From Desulfuromonadales bacterium (GTDB lineage Bacteria > Desulfobacterota > Desulfuromonadia > Desulfuromonadales > JAGXHI01), in assembly GCA_024636295.1 (NCBI GenBank), contig JAGXHI010000056.1, positions 62,001 to 126,000 of the forward strand: 64,000 nt of DNA, in the 5' to 3' direction. Positions 8,098 to 16,715 of the stretch are shown here, piece by piece. Each line of letters starts with the position of its first letter. The stretch's first letter is position 1. The notes below the pieces were generated by a model. That model did no database searches and had not been told where the DNA came from. It saw nothing but the letters and a program-made list of their open reading frames with translations. The position numbers were made by a program, and so were the translations under genes.

Positions 8098-9359
8098 TGG
8101 AGCTGCCGGAAGAATATCTTCGCAACTTTGTGGAGGAGTATGCGGCAGTTACCGGCCGAGGTATCATTCACCACCTGGAGCAGCTCGCCAAACCGCTCAA
8201 AGGCATCAAGGTCGTTCATGTCAATTCCTCCCGGGAAGGCGGCGGCGTGTCAGAAATTCTCCAGAAGCTCGTGCCTTTTCAGCAGGCGCTGGGGCTCGAT
8301 GCCCGTTGGGAGGTGATGACCGGAGATGCTCCCTTTTATCAATGTACGAAGAGCATCCATAATGCGCTGCAGGGAAGCTCCATCGATATTTCCGAGGATC
8401 TTCTCGACGATTACCGGAGGGCAAACCGGGAGAACGCCGAGAGGCTCGGAACCCTTCTGGAAGAGGCCGACTTTGTTTTTATCCACGACCCGCAGCCGGC
8501 TGCGCTCATCGAGCATTTTCCCCTGCGCAGGGGTAAGTGGGTCTGGCGCTGCCATATCGATGTCAGCCATCCCCACAAGCCGGTATGGAAATTTTTACAG
8601 AACTGGGTGGCCCGCTACGATGCGAGCATTTTTTCTCTGCCCGAATTCGCACAGCCCTTGCCGCACCCTCTGTACATCATCCCTCCTGGCATTGACCCGC
8701 TCAGTGAAAAGAACAGGGACCTTCCCGCCGAGGAGGTCGCCGGTATAATTCCCCTCTTCGGATTAGATCCCAACCTGCCCGTGGTGCTGCAGGTTTCACG
8801 TTTCGACCGCTTCAAGGACCCCCTGGGGGTGATCGAGGCGTATCGACTGGCCCGGAAATTGACTCCCCTTCAACTGGTGCTCGCCGGCGGAAGCGCCGGC
8901 GACGATCCGGAAGGCGAAGCTGTCCTGGCCGAAGTGCGTCGCCATGTGGAAGAGGATCCCCATATTCATGTTCTGCTTCTGCCCCCCTCGGCCCACCGGA
9001 CGATCAACGCCCTCCAGCGGGCGGCAGACATCGTGCTTCAGAAATCCCTGCGGGAGGGCTTCGGGTTAACGGTGGCCGAGGCCATGTGGAAAGGAAAGCC
9101 TGTGATCGGAGGGGACACGGGAGGCATTCGCCTGCAGGTGGTGGATCATTACACGGGATTTCTGGTCCGGACTCCCGACGGCGCAGCTCTCAGGATCCGG
9201 TACTTGCTCCACCGGCGGGACCGGCTCAGTGAAATGGGGGAGAGAGCCCGCCGGTTTACCTTGGAAAATTATCTGCTTACCCGCCATCTTCGAGAATATC
9301 TCGCCCTGATGGTGAGCCTGGTGCACGGGAGCAGGGGACGCATCGAGGTGGCGGGATAA
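8097..9359 (+). CDS. GT4 glycosyltransferase, trehalose synthase (TreT)-like
   Basis: A 420-aa GT-B fold glycosyltransferase. GTG at 8097 is chosen as start because it follows the DUF5752 stop directly (TAGTG) and gives the usual family length. Near residue 40 is HVNSSREGGGVSEIL, the donor/acceptor loop seen in TreT enzymes; the C-terminal donor-binding half has VSRFDRFKDPLGVIEAY and EGFGLTVAEAMWKGKPVIGG with the EX7E-type motif. TreT joins NDP-glucose and glucose to trehalose. The acceptor here could differ (for example glycerate or mannosyl compounds), so the product is not certain. Confidence 0.82.
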   Translation: MELPEEYLRNFVEEYAAVTGRGIIHHLEQLAKPLKGIKVVHVNSSREGGGVSEILQKLVPFQQALGLDARWEVMTGDAPFYQCTKSIHNALQGSSIDISEDLLDDYRRANRENAERLGTLLEEADFVFIHDPQPAALIEHFPLRRGKWVWRCHIDVSHPHKPVWKFLQNWVARYDASIFSLPEFAQPLPHPLYIIPPGIDPLSEKNRDLPAEEVAGIIPLFGLDPNLPVVLQVSRFDRFKDPLGVIEAYRLARKLTPLQLVLAGGSAGDDPEGEAVLAEVRRHVEEDPHIHVLLLPPSAHRTINALQRAADIVLQKSLREGFGLTVAEAMWKGKPVIGGDTGGIRLQVVDHYTGFLVRTPDGAALRIRYLLHRRDRLSEMGERARRFTLENYLLTRHLREYLALMVSLVHGSRGRIEVAG

Positions 9360-9400
9360 TCGAATCCGCGAAATTTCATGTCCGGCAAGAGGAGAATGCA

Positions 9401-10834
9401 ATGACGGCAAACGCGAACAAACGACTGATTATCGTTTCGAACCGACTGCCGATCGTGATCACCGAGGAGGAAGGAGAGTGGCAGATATCTCCCGGTTCCG
9501 GCGGACTGGTTACGGCCCTGGCTCCTGTGGTCAAACGGCATTCGGGTCTTTGGATCGGTTGGCCCGGGTGCGGGGAGGAGGCGCCGATTGACGAGCTTCT
9601 CGACCGTTTCGGCCGGGAACAAGGATTTCAGCTGCGTCCCATACCTCTCTCAGAGGATGTGATCGAGGCCTATTACAGTGGATTTTCAAATTCTACTCTC
9701 TGGCCCCTTTTCCATGATTTGCTGGGCCACTGTGTTTTCGACCAGAATACATGGGAGACCTATCGGGAAGTCAATCACCTGTTCGGGGAAAAAATTGCCA
9801 CCGCCGCAGCTCCAGAGGATTTCATCTGGGTCCAGGATTACCAGCTTCTGCTGGCGGGCGAGGCGCTTCGCAGCATAAAAACCGCCCAGACGCTGGCTTT
9901 TTTCCTGCACATTCCCTTTCCCTCCCTCGACCTGTTTCGTCGACTCCCTTGGAAAATAGAGATCATTCGCGCCTTGATGGCTTATGACCTGATCGGGTTT
10001 CAAACCATGCGCGACCGCCGCAATTTCGTCAATGCCGCAAATGCCCTCATCCCCGAGGTGGAGGTAGTGACTCGGCAGCGCCATTATACATTGATGCGCT
10101 ACGGGCAGCGTACGGTGAAGGTGGGACACTTTCCCATCAGCATAGATTTCGGCGATTTCAGTGAAAAGGCAGGGACCCATGAGGTGGCCGATGCAGCTTG
10201 GTATCTGCACGAGAATCTCGGCGGCCGACAGCTGATCCTGGGGGTGGATCGGCTTGATTACACCAAGGGGATACCGGAGCGCTTCCTGGCTTTTGAACGT
10301 GCACTGGAAAAATATCCGGAATTGCAGGAGACGGTTTCGCTGGTCCAGGTGGTCGTCCCCAGCCGGACTCTTGTCCCCGACTACCAGGACCTCAAGGAGA
10401 TGCTGGATCAGATGGCCGGCAGGATCAATTCCCGCTTCGCCGTTCCGTCCTGGACGCCCATCCATTACGTCTACCGCAGTCTCGAGAAGCTTCAGCTCCT
10501 GGCTTATTATCGCACATCGGAAATCGCGCTGATCACTCCCCTTCGCGACGGAATGAATCTGGTCGCCAAGGAATACTGCGCCTGCAGCATCGAGGAGAAA
10601 GGCGTCCTGATCCTCAGCGAATTCGCAGGGGCGGCGGACCAGATGGCGCGGGGCGCTCTCATGGTGAACCCTTACGATATCGAAGGGACGGCGGATGCTA
10701 TTCATCAGGCGTTCACCATGTCGGGGGAGGAGCGGCAGAGGCGTATGAAGCTGCTGCGGGACGATGTCCGACGCAACGATGTACATCACTGGGTCCGGCG
10801 CTTCATCGCCACCATGTATGGAGCTCGGCTCTGA
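9401..10834 (+). CDS. otsA: GT20 alpha,alpha-trehalose-6-phosphate synthase
   Basis: A 477-aa GT20 enzyme that makes trehalose-6-phosphate from UDP- or GDP-glucose and glucose-6-phosphate. Motifs in order: VSNRLPIVI (residues 11-19), [54 protein letters not shown] and [13 protein letters not shown] ribosome site AAGAGGAG lies before the ATG. No trehalose-phosphate phosphatase domain or gene is present in the window. Glucosylglycerol-phosphate synthase is a close relative and cannot be excluded. Its pairing with a TreT-like enzyme suggests two routes to a disaccharide osmolyte. Confidence 0.87.
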   Translation: MTANANKRLIIVSNRLPIVITEEEGEWQISPGSGGLVTALAPVVKRHSGLWIGWPGCGEEAPIDELLDRFGREQGFQLRPIPLSEDVIEAYYSGFSNSTLWPLFHDLLGHCVFDQNTWETYREVNHLFGEKIATAAAPEDFIWVQDYQLLLAGEALRSIKTAQTLAFFLHIPFPSLDLFRRLPWKIEIIRALMAYDLIGFQTMRDRRNFVNAANALIPEVEVVTRQRHYTLMRYGQRTVKVGHFPISIDFGDFSEKAGTHEVADAAWYLHENLGGRQLILGVDRLDYTKGIPERFLAFERALEKYPELQETVSLVQVVVPSRTLVPDYQDLKEMLDQMAGRINSRFAVPSWTPIHYVYRSLEKLQLLAYYRTSEIALITPLRDGMNLVAKEYCACSIEEKGVLILSEFAGAADQMARGALMVNPYDIEGTADAIHQAFTMSGEERQRRMKLLRDDVRRNDVHHWVRRFIATMYGARL

Positions 10835-10965
10835 GCCGGACGGTGATGGGAATTCATTCATCGGCCGCGGCCATTGTCAAGAACCTGGAGGATTTCCCTG
10901 TTGTATTTTCAATCGAATTCTGCTATGAACCGTACATTCCACTCTCAAAAGGTTTCGCCGAAGCG

Positions 10966-11061
10966 ATGAACAAAATAATGTCCGCCTTCTTTTTTGACTT
11001 TTATTTCTGGTACGGCCGTTTTTTTCGGCCCTTTGTCCGGAGTGAAGGTTCGGCGGCATAA
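10966..11061 (+). CDS. Aromatic-rich leader peptide of the DAHP synthase gene
   Basis: A 31-codon frame starting at 10966. Residues 8-23 read FFFDFYFWYGRFFRPF; in total 8 Phe, 2 Tyr and 1 Trp out of 31. It ends 137 nt before the DAHP synthase start and is followed by two hairpins, the second with a T-run. This is the layout of a transcription-attenuation leader of the pheA/trp type: ribosome stalling on scarce aromatic tRNAs would change RNA folding downstream. The ribosome site is weak (AAAAGG about 14 nt upstream), and an alternative in-frame ATG exists at 10978. Confidence 0.75.
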   Translation: MNKIMSAFFFDFYFWYGRFFRPFVRSEGSAA

Positions 11062-11163
11062 ATTGCAGGCGGACCCAAACCGTGGGCGGGCCACTTCCGG
11101 TTCATCCACGGTTTTTCATCAGCGGGGACAATGAAAGGCCGCCGGGGATCCGGGGCCTTTTTT
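11014..11163 (+). promoter_or_regulatory. Attenuator region of DAHP synthase
   Basis: Three stems are visible: GGCCG-T7-CGGCC inside the leader peptide (11014-11030); AAACCGTGG/CCACGGTTT (11077-11114) followed by a short T-run; and a terminator at 11134-11163 (AAAGGCC, bulged G, CCGG, loop GGAT, CCGGGGCC, six T). CCGGAGTG at 11037-11044 can also pair with CACTTCCGG at 11092-11100 with one bulge, which would break the second stem, so mutually exclusive folds are possible. A weak promoter candidate lies at 10901-10929 (TTGTAT, 17 bp, TATGAA). Confidence 0.65.
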
Positions 11164-11197
11164 CAATTCTTTTCCGGGATCCCCAAAGGAGAGGCAG

Positions 11198-12217
11198 ATG
11201 ATCATCGTCATGAAGAAAGGGGCCGACAAGGAGGCTCTGGCCGAGGTTAAAAGGCGCATCCGGGAGCTTGGATACAAGCCTCACGTGATTCACGGAGAGA
11301 CCCGTAATGTGGTCGGAGCGGTGGGTGACGAAAGGGGCAAGACGGTTCTGCAGGCCCTGGAATCTCTGCCGGGCGTGGAAACCGTGCTGCCGATTCTCAA
11401 GCCCTACAAACTTGCCAGTCTCGAAGTCAAGCCGGACCCGAGCCAGGTGGAAATAGCCCCGGGGCTGACCGTCGGCGGCGATCGGCTGGTGGTCATGGCC
11501 GGACCCTGCTCCGTAGAGAGCGAGGAGCAGATTCTGGAGACCGCCAGAAGCGTCAAGGCCGCCGGAGCCCAGATTCTTCGCGGAGGCGCTTTCAAGCCGC
11601 GCACCAGCCCTTATTCTTTTCAGGGGCTGGAAGAAGATGGCCTTCGTCTTCTGGTTCGGGCCAGGGAGGAAACCGGATTGCCGATTGTCACCGAAGTCGT
11701 GAATCCCAGGGACGTGGAGCTGGTGTCGCGGTACGCGGACATCATGCAGGTGGGCGCTCGAAATATTCAGAATTTCGCTCTTCTCAAGATGCTGGGTCAG
11801 CTCGACAAGCCGGTTCTGCTCAAGCGGGGAATGGCCACGACCATACAGGAGTTTCTGATGAGCGCAGAGTATGTCCTCGCCGAAGGAAACAGGAGGGTGA
11901 TGCTTTGTGAACGCGGCATACGTACCTTCGAGACGGCCACCCGCAATACCCTCGATATCTCGGCGGTCCCGGTGCTGAAAGCCCAGACCCACCTTCCGGT
12001 GATCGTCGATCCCTCTCACGCCACGGGACATGCCCCTCTGGTGCCTTCCATGTGCTTTGCCGCAGTGGCTGCCGGCTGTGACGGGCTCATCGTGGAAGTT
12101 CATCCCCATCCGGAAATGGCGGTCAGCGACGGACCCCAGTCCCTGCGGCCCAACGAATTCGAAGCCATGATGAAGAAATTGCGTGAGTATGCCGCCGTGG
12201 CCGGGAAAAAAATATAA
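11198..12217 (+). CDS. aroF: 3-deoxy-7-phosphoheptulonate (DAHP) synthase, type I-beta
   Basis: A 339-aa enzyme for the first step of the shikimate pathway, condensing phosphoenolpyruvate and erythrose-4-phosphate. Residues 1-70 form the small ferredoxin-like regulatory domain found in Thermotoga-type enzymes; the TIM-barrel follows with [49 protein letters not shown] and [13 protein letters not shown]. The gene is preceded by AAAGGAGAGG and by an attenuator-like leader, so control by aromatic amino acid supply is likely both at transcription and, through the N-domain, at the enzyme. Confidence 0.93.
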   Translation: MIIVMKKGADKEALAEVKRRIRELGYKPHVIHGETRNVVGAVGDERGKTVLQALESLPGVETVLPILKPYKLASLEVKPDPSQVEIAPGLTVGGDRLVVMAGPCSVESEEQILETARSVKAAGAQILRGGAFKPRTSPYSFQGLEEDGLRLLVRAREETGLPIVTEVVNPRDVELVSRYADIMQVGARNIQNFALLKMLGQLDKPVLLKRGMATTIQEFLMSAEYVLAEGNRRVMLCERGIRTFETATRNTLDISAVPVLKAQTHLPVIVDPSHATGHAPLVPSMCFAAVAAGCDGLIVEVHPHPEMAVSDGPQSLRPNEFEAMMKKLREYAAVAGKKI

Positions 12218-12287
12218 AAAAAGTTCAATATTGAAGGGCCGTTCAAGGTTCAAAGTTGAAAAATCAAAGAAAATCAACTTAAATTTA

Positions 12288-12399
12288 CCTCGAACCTCGA
12301 ACCTCGAACCTCGAACCTTGAACCTTGAACCTTGAACCTTGAACCTTGAACCTTGAACCTTGAACCTTGAACCTTGAACCTTGAACCTTGAACCTTGAA
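12288..12399 (+). repeat. Heptamer tandem repeat, 16 units
   Basis: Four CCTCGAA units (12288-12315) followed by twelve CCTTGAA units (12316-12399), without interruption. An inverted partial copy (GTTCAAGGTTCAAAG) lies at 12241-12255, so the array has partially complementary flanks. The repeat sits between the aroF stop and the ribosome site of the next gene. A short related stretch (CCTCGAACCTCGG) occurs at 21511-21523. Confidence 0.95.
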
Positions 12400-12410
12400 C
12401 CGAGGTTACC

Positions 12411-12686
12411 ATGTTTTTTATCCCCTTGAACCAGATCGAGAGCGTCGAGCTTGTGGTGCATGCCCTTCGGGTTGCAGGCGGAGAGGCGGACTGCTCCTCC
12501 TGCCCGGCAGTCCGGGTGTGCATGAAGCAGTGCCTGGCCATTGCCGGCGTCATTGAGGAAATGATCAGACAGGGCAACCTGCCCAGTCTCGACCCGCCTG
12601 TCGAAAAGGACGGCGAAGGTGTGAAAGACGCAGGCGCCGCAGTCAAATCTTCCAAGCCGGGCGATCATCTCAAAATAATCAAATAA
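12411..12686 (+). CDS. Small conserved Cys-containing protein
   Basis: A 91-aa protein beginning MFFIPLNQIESVELVV, with the cluster CSSCPAVRVCMKQC at about residues 28-41, which could bind a metal or Fe-S centre. The second half is charged and probably disordered. GAGGT at 12403-12407 is a usable ribosome site and lies directly after the heptamer array, so changes in repeat number would alter the 5' leader, not the coding region. I believe close homologues exist in other Geobacter-like genomes, but no function is known to me. Confidence 0.6.
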   Translation: MFFIPLNQIESVELVVHALRVAGGEADCSSCPAVRVCMKQCLAIAGVIEEMIRQGNLPSLDPPVEKDGEGVKDAGAAVKSSKPGDHLKIIK

Positions 12687-12734
12687 ATTCATTTGGAGTC
12701 ATAAGTTCTAACCCCTTTAGAAGGAAACTTTCCA

Positions 12735-14069
12735 TTGACTTTCGAAGACATTGCTCTGCACGTGCCTTCTATTCTCCTGCCCCGGGAGGATATCGATCTG
12801 ACAAAATGGGCGGTCATCGCCTGCGATCAATATACCTCCCTGCCTGAATACTGGGAGCAGGTGGAGGCCCTGACCGCCGGCTCCCCCTCCACGGCGCACC
12901 TGATCTTTCCCGAAGTTTACCTGGAGAGCGGAGACGAGGAAGACCGGATCCGAAAGATCAACCGGAACATGGCCGAGTATCTTGAACAAGGCATTCTGGT
13001 CCCGCAGGCCCCGGGGTTCATGCTTCTGGATCGCAAAACCTGCGCCGTAACCTCGCGCAAAGGGCTGGTGGTCGCTCTGGACCTGGAGCATTATGACTTC
13101 CGGTCGGGCGCCGACACCCTGATCCGCGCCACAGAGGGCACCATTGTCGATCGCCTGCCTCCCCGTATCCGTGTACGCGAAAGCGCCCCCATCGAACTGC
13201 CCCATATCATGGTGCTTATCGACGATCCGGACCGCACGGTTATCGAGCCTCTCTTCGATCTCGAACTGGAATCGGCGTACGATTTTTCACTGATGCTGGA
13301 TGGAGGACATCTGCGCGGATGGAAAGTCACCGACCCGGGGGTGATCGCGAATATCGCCACCGCACTCCGAAGGCTGGCGGACCCTGCGGGATTTCGCAAT
13401 CGCTACGGCGTGGACGGGTCGCCAATGCTTTATGCCATGGGAGACGGCAATCATTCCTTTGCAACCGCCAAGGCCATCTGGGAGAAAGTCAAAGCCGATG
13501 CCGACGATCGATCCGAGGTCATGAACCACCCGGCGCGATATGCTCTTGTCGAACTGGTAAATCTGCACGATGAGGGACTGGAGTTCGAGCCGATTTTCCG
13601 GGTTCTGTTTCAGGTGGACCTCCGGGATCTGAGCCAGGCTATGACCGTTTTCTTTGAGGAATGCGATTTCACCTGGAGGCTGTTCGAGAGCCGGGAGAAG
13701 ATGACCGAGGCCCTTCGGCAAGCCGAATCGCAACAGGGCCATGTCCTTCCCTTTGTCGCCGGAGGCCGCTTCGGGATGGCCGTAGTGAATCGCCCTCGCC
13801 ACAACCTCGCCGTGGGAACCCTGCAGTCATTCCTGGATGTTTATCTCGAGCAGAATCCCAAAACGCGCATCGATTATATCCATGGCGATGATGCGGTGAT
13901 GGAATTCGGCTCGCGAGAAGACGCCATGGGATTTTACCTGCCCTCCATCTCCAAGAACGATTTTTTCCGGACCATCATTCTTGATGGCGCCCTGCCGAGA
14001 AAAACCTTTTCCATGGGTCATGCCGACGAAAAACGCTTCTATGTCGAATGCCGACGGATCATCCCCTGA
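12735..14069 (+). CDS. DUF1015 family protein
   Basis: A 444-aa protein with the DUF1015 hallmarks: DLTKWAVIACDQYTSLPEYW at residues 21-40 and the central AMGDGNHSFATAKAIWE motif. It begins with TTG at 12735, supported by AGAAGGAAA about 7 nt upstream and no competing ATG. The biochemical role is unknown to me. DUF1015 genes often lie beside serA/serC in anaerobes, as here, which hints at a job in serine or phosphoserine metabolism; no serB (phosphoserine phosphatase) is present in the window. Confidence 0.85.
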   Translation: MTFEDIALHVPSILLPREDIDLTKWAVIACDQYTSLPEYWEQVEALTAGSPSTAHLIFPEVYLESGDEEDRIRKINRNMAEYLEQGILVPQAPGFMLLDRKTCAVTSRKGLVVALDLEHYDFRSGADTLIRATEGTIVDRLPPRIRVRESAPIELPHIMVLIDDPDRTVIEPLFDLELESAYDFSLMLDGGHLRGWKVTDPGVIANIATALRRLADPAGFRNRYGVDGSPMLYAMGDGNHSFATAKAIWEKVKADADDRSEVMNHPARYALVELVNLHDEGLEFEPIFRVLFQVDLRDLSQAMTVFFEECDFTWRLFESREKMTEALRQAESQQGHVLPFVAGGRFGMAVVNRPRHNLAVGTLQSFLDVYLEQNPKTRIDYIHGDDAVMEFGSREDAMGFYLPSISKNDFFRTIILDGALPRKTFSMGHADEKRFYVECRRIIP

Positions 14070-14266
14070 GGCGGCGCCTGTAAGCGGTTCTTTGAAGATC
14101 CCGCCAGGCGGCGACGGTGATTGACAACCCAGGGGAAAAGTTGTAAAAACAGCCGGGAATCGGAGTTGCCGGCGAGACCGGACCTGCCTCCGACCTCGTC
14201 ACCCCGACCATCGACTGGACAATCAAAGGGAAGACCCTGGAATTGAAATCCTAAAGAGGAGATGGA

Positions 14267-15436
14267 ATGTTCAAGATCAGGACACACAATAAAATTTCCA
14301 TAAAGGGACTCGAGCGTTTTCCCCGGGAAAAATATGAAATCGCAAGTGAGCTCGGGCGTCCGGATGCCATTCTGCTGAGAAGCTATGTCATGCAGCCCCA
14401 GGATATCGAGTCCACCGTCGAGGCCATCGGCCGGGCCGGTGCCGGAGTCAACAATATCCCCGTGGATTTCTGTACCGGAAAGGGCGTGCCGGTCTTCAAC
14501 GCGCCCGGCGCCAACGCCAATGCAGTCAAGGAGCTCACTCTGGCGGCCATGCTGCTTGTCTCCCGCGACATCATGGGCGGCGTCGACTTCGTCCGAAGAG
14601 AAGGCGGAGGACTTGACAGCGACGCCCTTCACAAGGTCGTGGAGAGCGGCAAAAAACAATTTGGAGGGCGTGAACTTCTCGGCAAAACCCTCGGGGTGGT
14701 CGGTCTCGGGGCAATCGGATCTCTCGTTGCCGAAACGGGACTGATGATGGGGATGAAAGTGCTCGGCTATGATCCTGCACTTTCGGTGCAGGCCGCCTGG
14801 AGGCTCTCCAGGGAGATCCAACCGATGGAAAACATCCAGAGCCTTCTGTCCCGATCCGATTTCGTCACCCTTCATCTGCCGGCTCTGGAAGCTACACGCA
14901 ACCTGGTCAACAAGGACCTTGTGGAGAGTTTCAAGCCCGGTGCGGTGCTGCTTAACTTCTCGCGGGAAAAAGTCGTAGATACGGAAGCGATCGTCGCTGG
15001 CCTGGAGAGTGGCAGAATCGGTCGCTATCTCACCGACTTCCCCGTCCCCGAGCTGGTGGGGCGAGAGGGCGCGGTTCTTATCCCCCATCTTGGAGCCAGC
15101 ACCGAAGAGGCCGAAGAAAACTGTGCAATCATGGTCGCCGACCAGTTGATCGATTTTCTCGAGAACGGCAACATCACGAATTCGGTTAATTTCCCCCGGA
15201 TCTTCATGGAACGGACCGGCGGTTATCGGTTGGCGTTCTCAAACCGCAATGTTCCGAAAATGCTGGGAAAGGTGCTTTCGATTCTGGCCGACAAAAATAT
15301 CAATGTCCTGGACATGATCAACAAGAGCCGTGACGAAATCGCCTACACCCTCATCGATGTTGAGAGTGAAGTCACCGATGAACTCATGGACGAGTTGCGC
15401 CGGATCGAAGGCGTTATTAATGTCCGTAAATTTTAA
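14267..15436 (+). CDS. 3-phosphoglycerate dehydrogenase-like protein, short form with ACT domain
   Basis: A 389-aa D-2-hydroxyacid dehydrogenase. It has the NAD-binding fold motif GVVGLGAIGSLVAE (about residues 144-157), an Arg-containing loop with LLNFSREKVVD in place of the usual NxARG pattern, the conserved PHLGASTEEAEENCA histidine segment, and a C-terminal ACT domain (about residues 315-389) ending in IEGVINVRKF. It lacks the intervening ASB domain of the longer SerA at 16716. AAAGAGGAG precedes the ATG. It is probably a serine-pathway enzyme co-transcribed with serC (23-nt gap), but another hydroxyacid substrate is possible. Confidence 0.8.
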   Translation: MFKIRTHNKISIKGLERFPREKYEIASELGRPDAILLRSYVMQPQDIESTVEAIGRAGAGVNNIPVDFCTGKGVPVFNAPGANANAVKELTLAAMLLVSRDIMGGVDFVRREGGGLDSDALHKVVESGKKQFGGRELLGKTLGVVGLGAIGSLVAETGLMMGMKVLGYDPALSVQAAWRLSREIQPMENIQSLLSRSDFVTLHLPALEATRNLVNKDLVESFKPGAVLLNFSREKVVDTEAIVAGLESGRIGRYLTDFPVPELVGREGAVLIPHLGASTEEAEENCAIMVADQLIDFLENGNITNSVNFPRIFMERTGGYRLAFSNRNVPKMLGKVLSILADKNINVLDMINKSRDEIAYTLIDVESEVTDELMDELRRIEGVINVRKF

Positions 15437-15459
15437 GCCGCCTGTTCAGGAGGAAAGAA

Positions 15460-16551
15460 ATGGGGAAGAAAGTCTATAATTTCGGCGCTGGTCCCGCCAT
15501 GCTGCCGGTTTCGGTCATGGAAAGAATTCGGGACGAATTTCTTGATTTTCAGGGAATGGGGGTTTCGGTCATCGAAATCAGCCACCGTTCGAAGGAATTC
15601 CAGAACATCCTTGTGGAGGCCCAGAATCTCTTTCGTGAGCTCACCGGAGTTCCCGACAATTATAAAATCCTCTTTGTTCATGGCGGAGCGCGAATGCAGT
15701 TTTCCGCGCTTCCTCTGAACCTTGCAGGGCGGGTCCCCTCCAGAAAATGCCTCTATTTCGAGACGGGAAATTTCGCTTCTCTCGCGGTCAAGGATGCAAA
15801 GCCGTTCGGCGATATCCGCGTAGTGGCCAGCAGCGCCGATACCAATTTCGACCGCATTCCGGACTATGATCCCGCGGATATCGAGCAGGATGCCGCCTAC
15901 CTGCACATTACCAGCAACAACACCGTCTTCGGAACCCAGTGGCAGCAGTTCCCCGAATCCGGACAGGTCCCCCTGATCGCGGATCAGACCTCGGAGATCC
16001 TCTCGCGGGTCATCGATTATTCAAAATTCGGCTGCATCTACGCGGGCCTTCAGAAAAATCTCGGCCCTTCGGGAATGGCCATGGTGGTCATTCGCGAGGA
16101 TCTTCTCGGCCACGCCGGAGAGCAAACTCCCCTTCTTCTCAATTACGCCGTCTACGATAAGGACAACTCCCTGACCAACACCACGAATACTTTCGCAATA
16201 TACGTGGTGAAGCTGGTTCTGGACTGGCTCAAAGCTCAGGGCGGAGTTGCCGTTATCGAGAAGCTCAACCGCCAGAAGGCGGCGCGCCTGTACGAGGTTA
16301 TCGACCGGAGCGATTTCTACAAAGGTTTCGTCCAGACCCGGGATCGCTCCATCATGAACGTCACCTTCAACCTTCAAACTCCTGAACTGGAGGCGAAATT
16401 TCTGCAGGAAGCCTCGGCGGAGAACCTGTACGCTCTCAAGGGCCATCGGGCCGTGGGGGGTATCCGCGCCTCCATCTACAATCCCATGCCGATGGAAGGT
16501 GTCGAAGCCCTTGCCTCCTTCATGGAGGAATTCCAGCGTAAAAACGGCTGA
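15460..16551 (+). CDS. serC: Phosphoserine aminotransferase
   Basis: A 363-aa PLP enzyme, fold-type I class V. The start MGKKVYNFGAGPAMLP and the glycine-rich HGGARMQFSA loop match SerC; the PLP lysine lies in GLQKNLGPSG near residue 196. It converts 3-phosphohydroxypyruvate and glutamate to phosphoserine. The gene has a strong ribosome site (AGGAGGAAAG) and is followed by an intrinsic terminator, so it ends the unit that begins with DUF1015 or the short SerA. Confidence 0.93.
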   Translation: MGKKVYNFGAGPAMLPVSVMERIRDEFLDFQGMGVSVIEISHRSKEFQNILVEAQNLFRELTGVPDNYKILFVHGGARMQFSALPLNLAGRVPSRKCLYFETGNFASLAVKDAKPFGDIRVVASSADTNFDRIPDYDPADIEQDAAYLHITSNNTVFGTQWQQFPESGQVPLIADQTSEILSRVIDYSKFGCIYAGLQKNLGPSGMAMVVIREDLLGHAGEQTPLLLNYAVYDKDNSLTNTTNTFAIYVVKLVLDWLKAQGGVAVIEKLNRQKAARLYEVIDRSDFYKGFVQTRDRSIMNVTFNLQTPELEAKFLQEASAENLYALKGHRAVGGIRASIYNPMPMEGVEALASFMEEFQRKNG

Positions 16552-16572
16552 TCCCATTTTTGTGCTCCGAAC

Positions 16573-16611
16573 AACGCTCCCGGCCTTCCGTCCGGGAGCG
16601 TTTCTTTTTTT
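16573..16611 (+). terminator. Terminator after serC
   Basis: AACGCTCCCGG/CCGGGAGCGTT stem of 11 bp with loop CCTTCCGT, followed by TTTCTTTTTTT. Confidence 0.9.
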
Positions 16612-16653
16612 GGTGATGATTCAATCTCCGGGCTCTGCTGTCGTTGCACTGCG

Positions 16654-16682
16654 TTGACAAGGCGTAATGGACCGTCTAATCT
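16654..16682 (+). promoter_or_regulatory. Promoter of serA
   Basis: TTGACA (16654-16659), 17-bp spacer, TAATCT (16677-16682), 34 nt before the start codon. Confidence 0.75.
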
Positions 16683-16715
16683 GCTATTTTACTATTCTTC
16701 ACCGGGAGAGAATTT

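Noticed and set aside
9686-10861. 391-codon open frame antisense to the GT20 gene
   Set aside because: Mirror of a clear GT20 coding region; no ribosome site or recognisable family.
10843-10965. N-terminal extension of the aromatic leader peptide to a 72-codon gene
   Set aside because: The extension has no ribosome site and no aromatic enrichment; the leader more plausibly starts at 10966.
12288-12399. CRISPR array
   Set aside because: Units are 7 bp with no spacers and no cas genes are present in the window.
12285-12692. Minus-strand frame with a repeated GSRFKVQ peptide
   Set aside because: It is just the heptamer array translated (three heptamers give seven codons) plus the antisense of the 91-aa gene.
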